In this document: piece by piece, positions 44,253 to 53,327 of the stretch
How the letters are laid out: each line of letters opens with the position of its first letter
How positions within the stretch are numbered: the stretch's first letter is position 1
Assembly: GCA_964400725.1 (NCBI GenBank)
Contig: CAYNVS010000003.1
Span: 62,001 to 126,000, forward strand
Direction of reading: 5' to 3'
Length of the DNA stretch: 64,000 nucleotides
Origin: CAYNVS01 sp964400725
GTDB lineage: Bacteria; Myxococcota_A; SURF-8; CAYNVS01
Notes under the pieces: generated by a model
Seen by the model: the letters and a program-made list of their open reading frames with translations, nothing else
Database searches by the model: none
Told to the model about the DNA's origin: nothing
Program-made: the position numbers and the translations under genes

Positions 44253-45818
44253 CTAATCGCGCCTTTTACGCAGAATTAACGCTGACGCTAATGCCGCCAA
44301 AGCCGCGGAGGCAAATCCATCCGCCGCGCAGCCGTTGCCGCTGGAGCCTTTCTTCTTCGGTTGATCGCCGAATTCGGAGTCGGTCAACAACGCGTCATCC
44401 AATTCCTTTGTCGTATCGCCGGATTCTTCCGACGCCGGTTCGCCTTCCGCCGATACTTCATTCGAGGCTTCCTCGTCTCCGTCGGCCGCAACGCAGAAGC
44501 CTTCAAAGCATGCCGCTTTGGAGTCGGCGCAGTTTTCGCTCATTACCCATTGGCCGTAAGAGTTGCAGTAAATAGCCAAATTACCGTCGCATTTTTTCTC
44601 GTCTTTCGCGCATGCAAGCTCGATTTCTGCGATTTCCGTTTCTATAATTTCCGCCGCGTCCTCGTCGCCGTCCGCTGCGAAACAATGCTGCGACTGCTTG
44701 CCTGCGCACGCGAGAGTGCCGGTTCCGCAGCCTGAAAGAGTCGTATCCAGCGAGCCGTAATAATCGGTCGCCCACGGCCACCAAGCCTCCAGAGCTGTTC
44801 TATATCTATCGACCTTTTGAATCTGTTCCAGCGTTGGCATAACCCCCGCGCCGTGAACAAGCACGAACCCGATTTTATAATGGCAGGGAGACGCCTTGGG
44901 AATTCTTTCGCCGTTGGCGCGTATTATGTCGTCCATGGTATATTCGAGGCGTTCTCCCTCGAAGTTTTTCGGAACGCCTTCCGCAAGCGGCATGTCGGCG
45001 CAGCCGTGAAGATCGTATCCGACTCTTACGTACCAAAGCGGCATCTGGACTTCCGCCGCCAGCCGAAGCCCCATAAAATATTGGTCAAGCTGAGAAAACT
45101 TGCGCGGCCCGTTCATATCGGTAAACTTACCGTCGCCGTTGTCGGTCAACATTCCGCCGTGCATAACGGAACCGCAGAACTTAGTCGTTCCGTCGGGCAT
45201 AACCGTATCCTGACCGGTGTTTGCCCAGCAGCTCCAGTGCGACGTAACCGAATCGGAGAAATATCCGCGCAGAATGTCCTGTTGGCCGTATTCGTCGTTT
45301 TTGTTAAGCATTGTAAACGCAAGCCAGTGATGGCCGATTTCGTGCCCTAAAACGGTAAGCCCCGGCAAAGGAATATCGGACTTATAAATATCGTCCGGGT
45401 TGTCGGGGAGGCTTATTAGCGAACCCATTGCGACCGCGTGGATTAGACGACCGCCGGAGCCAAGCGCGCTGGACGTCCACGGCGTAGTGTCCGCGCCGAT
45501 TCCTTTCGCGTCCGCGACGAGTCTTAAAGCCTGCTTCGGGTCGAACATCGGATTAATCGCTTTGGCGCTGAAAAATACCAGCATGTCGTATTCGTCTGGG
45601 TGGGATGCGTAAAACGCCGCGCCGGCGTGCGTAACGCACAACCCGTTGGTGTAGGCTGGATTGTCGCACATTCCCGCGAGCGGAAGCATTTTGCCGGTCG
45701 TATCCTCTACTAGCGCTATTTCCCCGACGTCTATGGCGTTAAGCTGCGCGGTAAAAAAAATTACCGCAACGGCGGTAAATGCGGCCGCAATTTTCAAATA
45801 ATAAAGCTTTACGTTCAT
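44253..45818 (-). CDS. Zinc metalloprotease with MYXO-CTERM-like sorting signal
   Basis: 521 residues. Signal peptide near 8-28. HEIGHHWLAF (His159, Glu160, His163) is a gluzincin-type zinc motif; the third ligand is not obvious. Other conserved-looking parts are VMHGGMLTDNGDGKFTDMNGPRKFS near 225-250. Cys-rich stretches after 365 are broken by two acidic linkers starting DGDEDAAEI and DGDEEASNE. The C-terminus is Gly-Asn-Gly-Cys, a hydrophobic helix and LRKRRD, the three-part layout of MYXO-CTERM signals. It is probably exported and then anchored or processed at the cell surface. Substrate unknown. Confidence 0.85.
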   Translation of the reverse strand: MNVKLYYLKIAAAFTAVAVIFFTAQLNAIDVGEIALVEDTTGKMLPLAGMCDNPAYTNGLCVTHAGAAFYASHPDEYDMLVFFSAKAINPMFDPKQALRLVADAKGIGADTTPWTSSALGSGGRLIHAVAMGSLISLPDNPDDIYKSDIPLPGLTVLGHEIGHHWLAFTMLNKNDEYGQQDILRGYFSDSVTSHWSCWANTGQDTVMPDGTTKFCGSVMHGGMLTDNGDGKFTDMNGPRKFSQLDQYFMGLRLAAEVQMPLWYVRVGYDLHGCADMPLAEGVPKNFEGERLEYTMDDIIRANGERIPKASPCHYKIGFVLVHGAGVMPTLEQIQKVDRYRTALEAWWPWATDYYGSLDTTLSGCGTGTLACAGKQSQHCFAADGDEDAAEIIETEIAEIELACAKDEKKCDGNLAIYCNSYGQWVMSENCADSKAACFEGFCVAADGDEEASNEVSAEGEPASEESGDTTKELDDALLTDSEFGDQPKKKGSSGNGCAADGFASAALAALASALILRKRRD

Positions 45819-46101
45819 TTTTATAATCTCCTTGCAACGCTTTGAGCGTTTTTAGAAACGTACGACCGCGTTGTCCTTAATTATTTTCAACGCCGCAATT
45901 GTTCAAAGAAGTCTGCATTTTACGATATTTTCCACGTTTAAAGCGCGGCTGTCAAACTGCAAATGGAATTTATTGCAATTCTCCGTTTCGCATCAGACAC
46001 GTCGCTTTGCCTAATCCGCTGGAGGGCGTCTTTCTCCTTTAACTTTTTAATGCCAAACCATAAAACTGGTCAGATATAAAATATAAAAAACGTCTATCGT
46101 C
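45819..46101. other. Divergent intergenic region
   Basis: About 280 bases, no gene. On the minus strand TTGAAC, 17 bases, TAATTA could serve the metalloprotease gene but is weak. Confidence 0.4.
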
Positions 46102-46129
46102 TTGACTTGCGCGTCCGCGCTGATAAAAT
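46102..46129 (+). promoter_or_regulatory. Candidate promoter for the barrel gene at 46184
   Basis: TTGACT, 16 bases, TAAAAT, about 55 bases before the start codon. Confidence 0.5.
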
Positions 46130-46183
46130 AATAAACGATTTAAATTTTTCCGTTAAACTGCAAAATTACTTGCGAGTTATAAA

Positions 46184-47392
46184 ATGCGTAAAATAGGATA
46201 TTTACTGCTTGCAGTCGCGTGCATTGCGGCTTTTGAACAATCCGCCGGAGCCGTAACTTTCGACCTTGACCTTGCGCTGTGGAAGTTTTTTAAGGTCAAG
46301 CTGACGGACGTAAACACCAATACAAGTTTTTTTTACAACCGCGGCGTCCTGCAATTCGTCCCGATTAACAAAGCCGCAGTAACCGACCTTCCAGTCATAG
46401 ACCCGACGAAAGACCCTTCGCGCAGCGACGCGCTCGCCGTTTCGGTTTCTCTTCCCGGCAAGGCGACGCCCGACTACTACTTTTGGAAAGATCATCAATA
46501 CATTCTTTGCAAAACGCCCGTAGTCAATACGACTTCCGGCTTTGTTACTTGCAAAGCAGCGGATTTGGACGTTAAAAAAACGCTTAGTTTCGAGAAAGAT
46601 CAGACGGCGTTTAAGAAGTTTGTTACGATGTGGGGCGCGCTGTGGGCTCCGTCGATGCTTTCGCCCGCAAAGTCGCTGGGGCACTCCGGCTTTTCCGCGG
46701 AGTTTGAAAGCTCGCTGAATTTCATGGCGAACGCGGACGACCCGGCATGGGGAACCGGTTTTTACGGTTTCGACCCTTATAAGAAAGACAAGCCTACCGA
46801 CGGCAAAAGTTTCCTGCCGATGCTCGGACTTAGGCTTGTCAAGGGGCTTCCGTTTTCTACCGAACTGGGCGTCGCCTTCAAATACCTTACTCCTAGCCGC
46901 GCTTTTTCGGTCGGAACCGACGTTAAGGTCGCATTTTACGAAGGTTACCAAGGATTGCCGGACGTAGCCTTCCGCTTTCACTACGCTCACGTTTTCGGTT
47001 CGACCGATTTGTCCACTGATATTTTCGGCGGCGATTTAAGCGTCGATTACACTCTCAAGCTGCTGGGTCTGCTGGACGTTACCCCGTACGCAGGCTACTC
47101 TCTAATGGGCGTTTACGCCAAGCCGCAAGTCGTCAACGCCAGCTTCCACTCGTTCACGCGCGAGCAGGGGTGCGTGATTACCGACGTCAACAACAATCTC
47201 GGCTATTGCGCGGACTACGACGGTTTTTTATTAAAACTCGACTCCCAATGGGCGGCGCTTAACCGAATATTTCTTGGAACGCGCGTCGAACTTGAAGGGT
47301 TTATTTGGACGTTTGAATACGTTTTCACCGGAAACGGCTCGTTCTCTCCGCAAGGGCATCAAATAAACATCGGCGTAGGCGGCCTCCTCTGA
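46184..47392 (+). CDS. Predicted outer-membrane beta-barrel protein
   Basis: 402 residues. Signal peptide MRKIGYLLLAVACIAAFEQSAGA. The mature part alternates aromatic and small residues as in barrel strands (PMLGLRLVKGLPFSTELGVAFKY; YTLKLLGLLDVTPYAGYSLMGVY), ending in HQINIGVGGLL. Two Cys pairs may form disulfides in loops. It starts with a plausible promoter, is followed 18 bases later by miaA, and may be transcribed with it. No family name can be given. Confidence 0.78.
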   Translation: MRKIGYLLLAVACIAAFEQSAGAVTFDLDLALWKFFKVKLTDVNTNTSFFYNRGVLQFVPINKAAVTDLPVIDPTKDPSRSDALAVSVSLPGKATPDYYFWKDHQYILCKTPVVNTTSGFVTCKAADLDVKKTLSFEKDQTAFKKFVTMWGALWAPSMLSPAKSLGHSGFSAEFESSLNFMANADDPAWGTGFYGFDPYKKDKPTDGKSFLPMLGLRLVKGLPFSTELGVAFKYLTPSRAFSVGTDVKVAFYEGYQGLPDVAFRFHYAHVFGSTDLSTDIFGGDLSVDYTLKLLGLLDVTPYAGYSLMGVYAKPQVVNASFHSFTREQGCVITDVNNNLGYCADYDGFLLKLDSQWAALNRIFLGTRVELEGFIWTFEYVFTGNGSFSPQGHQINIGVGGLL

Positions 47393-47410
47393 TAATTTAC
47401 GGCGGAACGA

Positions 47411-48352
47411 ATGGGCGGACTGATTAAAATAGTAGTAGTATGCGGTCCGACCGGATGCGGCAAAACGCGTATGGCTATCGACTTGGCCAAAGCGTTCGAC
47501 GGCGAGATAATCAACGCAGACTCGGTAAAAGTTTATAAAGGGTTCGACATAGGAACCGCGAAGCCCGACGCGGCGGAGCGCGCGGAAGCCCGCTTTCATT
47601 TAATAGACGCGGCGGAGCCTACGGAGCATTTCGACGGCGGCATTTACATGAAAATGGCCGACGAGGCCGTTGCCGACGCGGCTTCGCGGGGGAAACTGCC
47701 CGTGATTGAAGGCGGAACCGGAATGTACATCGGTTTTTTGCTTAACGGCATTTCGCAATCGCCGAGGCGGGACGAGGCGGTTCGCAATTACGCGGCGGAA
47801 AAGGCGCGGACAAGCGGCGTAAAAGCCCTTTACGACGAGCTTGCGGCTCTCGACCCCGATTACGCCGCGAAGATTTCGCCCAACGACTTGCATCGCATTG
47901 TAAGAGCTCTAGAAGTATGCCGCCTTACCGGCGCGCCGTTTTCGCAATCGCATAAAAAGCACGACAAAAGCAGGCGGTACGATTATATCGCCCTTACTCC
48001 AAAGATTGACCGACGGGAGCTTTACGCCCGCCTCGACGGGCGGTTCGAAGAGATGATGCGGCGCGGCCTTTTGGAAGAGGTAAAGGCGCTATACGAAAAC
48101 GAATCGACGCGGAATTCGCGTCCGATGGAATCAATCGGATACAGGGAGCTGTCGCTTTATTTAAGCGGCGAAAAAACTTTGGAAGAGGCGGTAAATTTGG
48201 CGAAAATCGAAACGCGGCATTACGCCAAGCGGCAGATTACGTGGTTTAAAAAACAACCGGAAGGCGTCGTGGAAGTTGAGTATCCGCCCCTTTCGGAATA
48301 TACTTTAAAAATCATAGGGGAATTTCTTGAAAAAAAGGAGAATGCGGCATGA
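47411..48352 (+). CDS. miaA: tRNA dimethylallyltransferase
   Basis: 313 residues, full length. P-loop CGPTGCGKT at 11-19, then INADSVKVYKGFDIGTAKPD near 36-55 (the tRNA/DMAPP site, with Val-Lys where Met-Gln is usual) and EGGTGMYIGFLLNG near 99-112. RYDYIALTPKIDRRELYARLD and QITWFKKQ near the end match the family. It adds an isopentenyl group to A37 of tRNAs reading UNN codons, which includes the tRNA-Leu(UAA) encoded in this window. The next gene overlaps it by four bases. Confidence 0.95.
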   Translation: MGGLIKIVVVCGPTGCGKTRMAIDLAKAFDGEIINADSVKVYKGFDIGTAKPDAAERAEARFHLIDAAEPTEHFDGGIYMKMADEAVADAASRGKLPVIEGGTGMYIGFLLNGISQSPRRDEAVRNYAAEKARTSGVKALYDELAALDPDYAAKISPNDLHRIVRALEVCRLTGAPFSQSHKKHDKSRRYDYIALTPKIDRRELYARLDGRFEEMMRRGLLEEVKALYENESTRNSRPMESIGYRELSLYLSGEKTLEEAVNLAKIETRHYAKRQITWFKKQPEGVVEVEYPPLSEYTLKIIGEFLEKKENAA

Positions 48353-49035
48353 AAATTTTGCTGGACATGACTGCAATGCCGATGATTGCGGCGGAAACTG
48401 GAGTCGGAATAAAAGAGTCGCTGCGAACCGTGTTGAAGGCCGCGGAAGCCGGAGCCGACGGCGTTGTTTTGTTTTATAACGACGGCATAAAAATAGTCGC
48501 CGACGATTCGGCTTTTCTGCCGATGCGCGAGCTTTTGCCTTGTCCGTTCTTCCTCATGCTTCAGCCCCGCGGCGACGTGAAAAGCGTTATTTACGCGCTT
48601 AAACCAGATTACGTTATTTGGTGCGGCGGCAAAACGCCGGAGGCGACGCATCAACAGGGCGCCATGGGAGCTATGCAGGTTTATTTGGAGCGCGAGAAGG
48701 ATGAAATTAAGCGGTGCCATTCGTCGGCGCAGGAGATAGCGCGGGGCCAGCTTGCGCTCATCGAGCCGGAGTCGAGTCAGATAAAAAACTGCCATAAATT
48801 CGGAATGGACGGCGCTGTTTTCAAGTTCGCTCAAAGCGGCTCGGAAATTTCGCTGGACGACGCGGCGGGCTACTGCGACAAGTTAAAGCTATTCAAAGCT
48901 ATTATCACTCCATCGGGGTCGGCGAGGGAAGCGGCCGCAGTAAGCCAATCCACAGACGCCCTAATACTAGCCTCCGACGTATGGCTTAAACTAATAGGCA
49001 AAGATTTTGAAAGTTTCATAGATTTGGTAGAATAG
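48349..49035 (+). CDS. PdxJ-like TIM-barrel protein, divergent
   Basis: 228 residues, start overlapping miaA by four bases (ATGA), with AAAAGGAG upstream, so translation is coupled. The strand and helix order resembles pyridoxine-5-phosphate synthase PdxJ: EAGADGVVLFYNDGIKIV near 33-50, MRELLPCPFFLML, then ALKPDYVIWCGG near 83-94. The usual PdxJ start motif with the catalytic His (NxDHVATLR) is absent, so a true PdxJ activity is doubtful. It may be a paralogue with another role. Confidence in the coding call is high, in the fold moderate. Confidence 0.6.
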   Translation: MKILLDMTAMPMIAAETGVGIKESLRTVLKAAEAGADGVVLFYNDGIKIVADDSAFLPMRELLPCPFFLMLQPRGDVKSVIYALKPDYVIWCGGKTPEATHQQGAMGAMQVYLEREKDEIKRCHSSAQEIARGQLALIEPESSQIKNCHKFGMDGAVFKFAQSGSEISLDDAAGYCDKLKLFKAIITPSGSAREAAAVSQSTDALILASDVWLKLIGKDFESFIDLVE

Positions 49036-49093
49036 TATCGTTATAAGCGACAAAACTTTCAAGAATAGCTAAAAATAATTCTTATCTTTTCAA

Positions 49094-49124
49094 ACAAAAA
49101 AGGCGCGGATTTCTCCGCGCCTTT
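49094..49124 (-). terminator. Terminator of the DsbA-like lipoprotein gene
   Basis: An 11-bp stem AAAGGCGCGGA / TCCGCGCCTTT with a four-base loop. Reading the minus strand it is followed by TTTGTTTG, so it mainly serves the minus-strand gene; the plus side is weaker. Confidence 0.8.
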
Positions 49125-49146
49125 CGACGTTTTTACCAAGGAAGAA

Positions 49147-51210
49147 CTATTTCTTTTTGACGTCTTTTCCGCCGGCCTTGAGAGCCTCTTCGACGGCTTC
49201 CTTGAACTTCTCGTAGGGTTGAGCTCCGACGAGCTGTTTGCCGTTGATGAAGAAGTTGGGGGTTCCGCCGTTGCCGGCCGTGGCTTTGTTGAACAGGTCG
49301 GTGTCGAGTTTGATTTGGGCTTTGTAGGCGTCCGCGGCCGAAAGAGCCTGCTCGAATTTTTTCTCGTTCAAGCCGAGCGTCTTGGCGAATTCCACGAACT
49401 TTTTCTTCGCGGAATCCTCGTCCGGCAGACCCGACCAATCCTTCTGGTTTTCAAACAGGTATTTGTGCATCTGCCAGAATTTGCCCTGATCTCCGGCGGC
49501 CATCGCGGCGATGGAAGCGATGGGGGCGAGTTTATGGAACGGAAGCGGCATATGCAGCCAGTAAACTTTGACCTTTCCTTTATATTCTTCCATGATTTTG
49601 TCGATGGTCGGTTCGACTCTCCCGCAGAACGGGCACTGGAAGTCGGAGAACTGCACGATGGTTACCTTGGCGTTCTTATCGCCCTTCATAGGAGCGTTTT
49701 TAAGGTCTTCGGGCTTGAAGGCGTAGGTCTTGGCCTCGCCCTGCTGGCCGCCGGCCGGTTTCTCTGCCTTCTCTTTGCCGTCTTTAATCAAAGCGGCGTA
49801 GAGGTCTTTCGGCTTTACGCCGGTCCCAAGAAGCTCGTTGGCTCTGGCTAGCTCTTCGTCGATGGCCTTTTTAAAGCTCTCCATCGGGTAGGCGCCTACG
49901 GCTTTACGGCCGTTGAGGAAGATTGTGGGGGTGCCCTGAACGCCGAAGTTGGAACCGTATTCCATCTGTTTCTTGACGGATTCTTTATGCTTCGGATTGT
50001 TCAATGAGGTTTTGAACTTATTTATGTCTTTTACTCCGGCCTGACCGGCGAAGTCCACGAATTTAGCGGTAAGCTCGTCTCCGGCCAAAGAAGACCACTC
50101 GGCCTGCTTGTTAAACAAAATGGAGTACATTTCCCAGAATTTACCCTGTTCGCCCGCGGCGATGGAAGCAATGGCCGATGGTTCGGCGTTTTTATGGAAG
50201 TTCAGCGGGAACTGGGCGAAATAAACGGCGACGTCGTTAGGATAGGCCGAAAGCACCTGCTCGATGATGTCGTAGCCGCGTTTGCAGTAGGGGCACTGGA
50301 AGTCGGAGAATTCGACTATTGTAATTTTCGGCTCTTTCGCGCCTTTTGGGGGGGCAAATTCCTTCTGAATTTCGACTTTATAAACCTGTTTCTCGAATTC
50401 CGGAGGAGGAGGCGGCGAGGCTTCTTCTTTACCGCTCTTAACTATTTCGGCGTAAACGTCGGGCTTGCCTTTGAGCGATTCGTTGGCCTTAATTTCGTTG
50501 TCGAACGCCTGTTTGAAGCCTTCGATGGTGCGGCCGCCGCGGTAAAGTTTGCCGTTTACGAAAATGGACGGAGTGCCGTTGACGCCGAATTTAGCGGCGT
50601 CGTTGATGTCGTTCTGAATTTCGGCGACCATTTCGGCGGGCGGGTTTTCCATAATCTTTTTAAAGGCTTCCTGATCGACCTGCGCTTGGCAGACGTATTC
50701 CATTATTTTTTTCGCCAAATCGTCTCCTTGCAGCGACGACCAATCTTTCTGAGCGGCGAAGACGATGTCGTGGAATTTAAAGAATTTTTCCGGTCCTTCA
50801 AGTTTTTTCACCGCCAGCGAGGCCAATGCGAGCGGCGCGGCGTTTTTATGGAAAGATAGTGGGAAATGGCGGAAAACTACGCGCACTTTCGATTGATAAG
50901 CCGGATCTGTCGCGGCCTTCATTAGCGGTTCGCCAATCTGAGAGCAGTACGGGCACTGGAAATCTGAGAACTCGATTACCGTTACGAGAGCCTCGTTAGC
51001 GGCGGCGCCCTTCATGTTTGCGTTGGCCGGAACGGGCAGCTTGTAAAGCTCGTTTTCAGCCGAGCGGCGGCCGAGGTTGGGGTATTGAAGGTTTAGAGTC
51101 GGGAGCTTGAACGTCGCGCCCGGAGTGCATGTCTTTTGTGGTTTGCAGCTTACTAGAGTAAAGGTCGCAGCCGCAAGAGCGACAAGGAAAAATAACGCGA
51201 GTTTCTTCAT
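49147..51210 (-). CDS. Lipoprotein with three tandem DsbA/thioredoxin-like domains
   Basis: 687 residues. Lipobox LVSC (Cys22). Three domains of about 185-200 residues, each starting with a strand and FSDFQCPYC or FSDFQCPFC: active sites CPYC at 86-89, CPYC at 306-309 and CPFC at 526-529. Each has a cis-Pro loop (NGTPSIFVNG, QGTPTIFLNG, GGTPNFFING). Linkers are Pro- and Gly-rich. All three active sites are intact, so the protein should handle disulfide formation or repair three times per chain, in the periplasm or on the cell surface. Single-domain forms are common; three in one lipoprotein is unusual. It likely serves the many Cys-rich exported proteins seen here. A promoter lies upstream. 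Confidence 0.92.
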   Translation of the reverse strand: MKKLALFFLVALAAATFTLVSCKPQKTCTPGATFKLPTLNLQYPNLGRRSAENELYKLPVPANANMKGAAANEALVTVIEFSDFQCPYCSQIGEPLMKAATDPAYQSKVRVVFRHFPLSFHKNAAPLALASLAVKKLEGPEKFFKFHDIVFAAQKDWSSLQGDDLAKKIMEYVCQAQVDQEAFKKIMENPPAEMVAEIQNDINDAAKFGVNGTPSIFVNGKLYRGGRTIEGFKQAFDNEIKANESLKGKPDVYAEIVKSGKEEASPPPPPEFEKQVYKVEIQKEFAPPKGAKEPKITIVEFSDFQCPYCKRGYDIIEQVLSAYPNDVAVYFAQFPLNFHKNAEPSAIASIAAGEQGKFWEMYSILFNKQAEWSSLAGDELTAKFVDFAGQAGVKDINKFKTSLNNPKHKESVKKQMEYGSNFGVQGTPTIFLNGRKAVGAYPMESFKKAIDEELARANELLGTGVKPKDLYAALIKDGKEKAEKPAGGQQGEAKTYAFKPEDLKNAPMKGDKNAKVTIVQFSDFQCPFCGRVEPTIDKIMEEYKGKVKVYWLHMPLPFHKLAPIASIAAMAAGDQGKFWQMHKYLFENQKDWSGLPDEDSAKKKFVEFAKTLGLNEKKFEQALSAADAYKAQIKLDTDLFNKATAGNGGTPNFFINGKQLVGAQPYEKFKEAVEEALKAGGKDVKKK

Positions 51211-51307
51211 GTAACTTCCTCCTTTGGGTTTACGTCTTAAGAACTGAAAAAATTCTTATATCCGCTATTAAATAAAACGTTAGCTCATTTAACTACATTA
51301 AAGAAGC

Positions 51308-51335
51308 ACTTTATATAGTATTCAATCAATGTCAA
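51308..51335 (-). promoter_or_regulatory. Candidate promoter of the triple DsbA-like gene
   Basis: On the minus strand: perfect TTGACA, 16 bases, TAAAGT, about 95 bases before the start codon. Confidence 0.45.
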
Positions 51336-51443
51336 GCGCAATCTACTATCGGCGGTAAAATTCCCCGACTTGCTTCCGATTCCATTTAATCCAAAAAAGG
51401 GCGCTTTTGTCGTTCGTCTTAAATTATTTTACTTTTTACCGGT

Positions 51444-52157
51444 TCAGCAGACGACGACCGTTTTACGCCCATCGCCGGACAGAGCCGCGGCGAGGTCTCC
51501 TTTTTCCGCGAGCTTGAAAACAACTATTTTCATAGCCCCGTCTTGACAGACGGAAAAAGCGGTCCTGTCCATCACTTTTAAATTTCGTTCAATGGCTTCG
51601 CTCATTTCAAGTCTGTCGAAACGCGCCGCGTCGGCGTATTTCATTGGGTCTTTATCGTAAACCCCGTCAACCTTGGTCGCCTTGAAAATGGCGTCGGCGT
51701 TTATTTCGAGGGCGCGGATTGCGCTTGCGGTGTCGGTGGTGAAATACGGATGCCCAAGCCCGCCCGCAAAAAAGAGTATTTCTCCTTCTTCAAGAGCCTT
51801 AACCGCCTCTTTGGGCGAATACAAATCGACGAAGCCGGGAATTTCGACCGCAGACATTATTCGGCACGCCTCGCCGCGCTGCAAAAGCCCCATAGCTATC
51901 GACTGCGCGTTTACCACGGTCGCCATCATTCCGGTCTGGTCGGCGAGCGTTCTAAGTAGGCGCCCTTTTGTTCCTATTTCGCTGCGTCCGCCGCGGAAAA
52001 TGTTTCCTCCGCCCGCTACTATGGCCAGCTGCGCGCCCGCTTTTTTAGCGCTTATTATTTCTTCGCAGACGAACGCTATTTTGTCGTCGTCCAGCGGGTT
52101 GTCTCCCGCTTTTAAAAGCTCGCCCGAAAGTTTGAGAAGTATCCTCTTAAATTCCAT
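51444..52157 (-). CDS. pyrH: Uridylate kinase (UMP kinase)
   Basis: 237 residues. LLKLSGELL at 7-15, VAGGGNIFRGG near 47-57 and the nucleotide region GLGHPYFTTDTASAIRALEINAD near 133-155, all as in bacterial PyrH. KATKVDGVYDKDP is the UMP/ATP loop. It phosphorylates UMP to UDP. It sits downstream of the SpoIID-family gene with 12 bases between; tsf and frr, its usual neighbours, are not here. Confidence 0.96.
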   Translation of the reverse strand: MEFKRILLKLSGELLKAGDNPLDDDKIAFVCEEIISAKKAGAQLAIVAGGGNIFRGGRSEIGTKGRLLRTLADQTGMMATVVNAQSIAMGLLQRGEACRIMSAVEIPGFVDLYSPKEAVKALEEGEILFFAGGLGHPYFTTDTASAIRALEINADAIFKATKVDGVYDKDPMKYADAARFDRLEMSEAIERNLKVMDRTAFSVCQDGAMKIVVFKLAEKGDLAAALSGDGRKTVVVC

Positions 52158-52169
52158 AGCCGCCTCCGT

Positions 52170-53327
52170 TTATTCCATTTTGCGTATTTCCACGCCCGTG
52201 TAGTAGTGGAGAAGAATTTCTTTGTAAGTTTTTCCTTCTTTCGCCATGCCGTACGCGCCCCATTGGCACATGCCGACGCCGTGGCCGCTGCCCATGCCGG
52301 CAAAGAGAAATTTATCTTTGTTTTTGAAAACCGCGAAGCGCGTGCTCCATATTTTGGAGTAGCCCAGCGTCGAGCGGAATTTTTCCGCCTTCATCTTCAA
52401 GGTCGTTTTGTTGGTCGAAAGAGTTATGCCGAGCAGGTGGCCGCTTTCCGATTTATTCCCCTCGGAGATTGTTATATGTTTTATTTCGCTTTCTTTAATT
52501 TTAAACTTGAGAGCCATTTCTTTCGCGCTTATTTCGGTCTTCCATTTATAACGGACGGACTCTTTGCAATAATCGCATTTTACCGACTGCAAATAAGGGA
52601 AATCTTTTCCCCAGACTTCCGCCGCGCTGACCGTACGACCGCCGCAGGTGCTGTGATAGTAAGCCTCTATCGGCAAATTTTCGTAAACTAAAACCTCTCC
52701 CTGCGTTTGCGCCGCGGCAAAGCGCGATTCGGCGTCTTCGGCTCCGAAGCCTCCGTAAACCTGATCGCTTGTGGTGTCGGATAGATCGTAATAGGGGCTC
52801 GGCGACTTTAATTTCTTAAATAAGGTATATGTGCGCGCCGCCACCGCCATCGCCTTTTTCGCCTCAAGCGGCCAATTAGGCAGCATCTCTTTGTTTATTA
52901 TTCCGGCGACGTATTTGTCGAGGCTGATAGAGTTCACGATTAAAAACCGCGGGTCTCCTTTTTTGTCCTGAATGATTTCAACGGGGCTGTGCGCCTTCTG
53001 GTTGCCGGCTACGCTTATTATCTGCGGCGAACTTATTACTAAATGCGTAGAGTCGAACTTTTGACCGTTGATTGACAAACCGTCGGCGTATCCGGCTATC
53101 GTCGCCTTCATATGTCCCATCACCGCGACGTAAACGGTGTCGGTCTTTTTGTCTTTAATCGTCATCCCTTCGGCTTCGACCGTCAACTTGGAGACGTTGC
53201 GCGAAATGAGTATGCGCACGAGCGCCTGCTCTGGAAAGGTCGCGTTAAGCGCGTCCGCCGCGCCGACCGTTATAAACAGGCAGATAAGCGTCGAAAGCGT
53301 TAATATTAAGGCTAGTTTTCTCTTCAT
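52170..53327 (-). CDS. SpoIID/LytB-domain protein
   Basis: I place the start at the Met at 53327 (MKRKLALILTLSTLICLF), which overlaps the stop codon of the KamB-like gene by four bases (ATGA); a longer frame begins at 53393. It has about 385 residues and a signal peptide or N-terminal anchor. The SpoIID domain covers about 140-370: NWPLEAKKAMAVAARTYTLF, then YYHSTCGGRTVSAAEVWG and FAGMGSGHGVGMCQWGAYG. Such proteins are peptidoglycan lytic transglycosylases or amidase enhancers. In Gram-negative bacteria they act in the periplasm on denuded glycan. Confidence 0.9.
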   Translation of the reverse strand: MKRKLALILTLSTLICLFITVGAADALNATFPEQALVRILISRNVSKLTVEAEGMTIKDKKTDTVYVAVMGHMKATIAGYADGLSINGQKFDSTHLVISSPQIISVAGNQKAHSPVEIIQDKKGDPRFLIVNSISLDKYVAGIINKEMLPNWPLEAKKAMAVAARTYTLFKKLKSPSPYYDLSDTTSDQVYGGFGAEDAESRFAAAQTQGEVLVYENLPIEAYYHSTCGGRTVSAAEVWGKDFPYLQSVKCDYCKESVRYKWKTEISAKEMALKFKIKESEIKHITISEGNKSESGHLLGITLSTNKTTLKMKAEKFRSTLGYSKIWSTRFAVFKNKDKFLFAGMGSGHGVGMCQWGAYGMAKEGKTYKEILLHYYTGVEIRKME

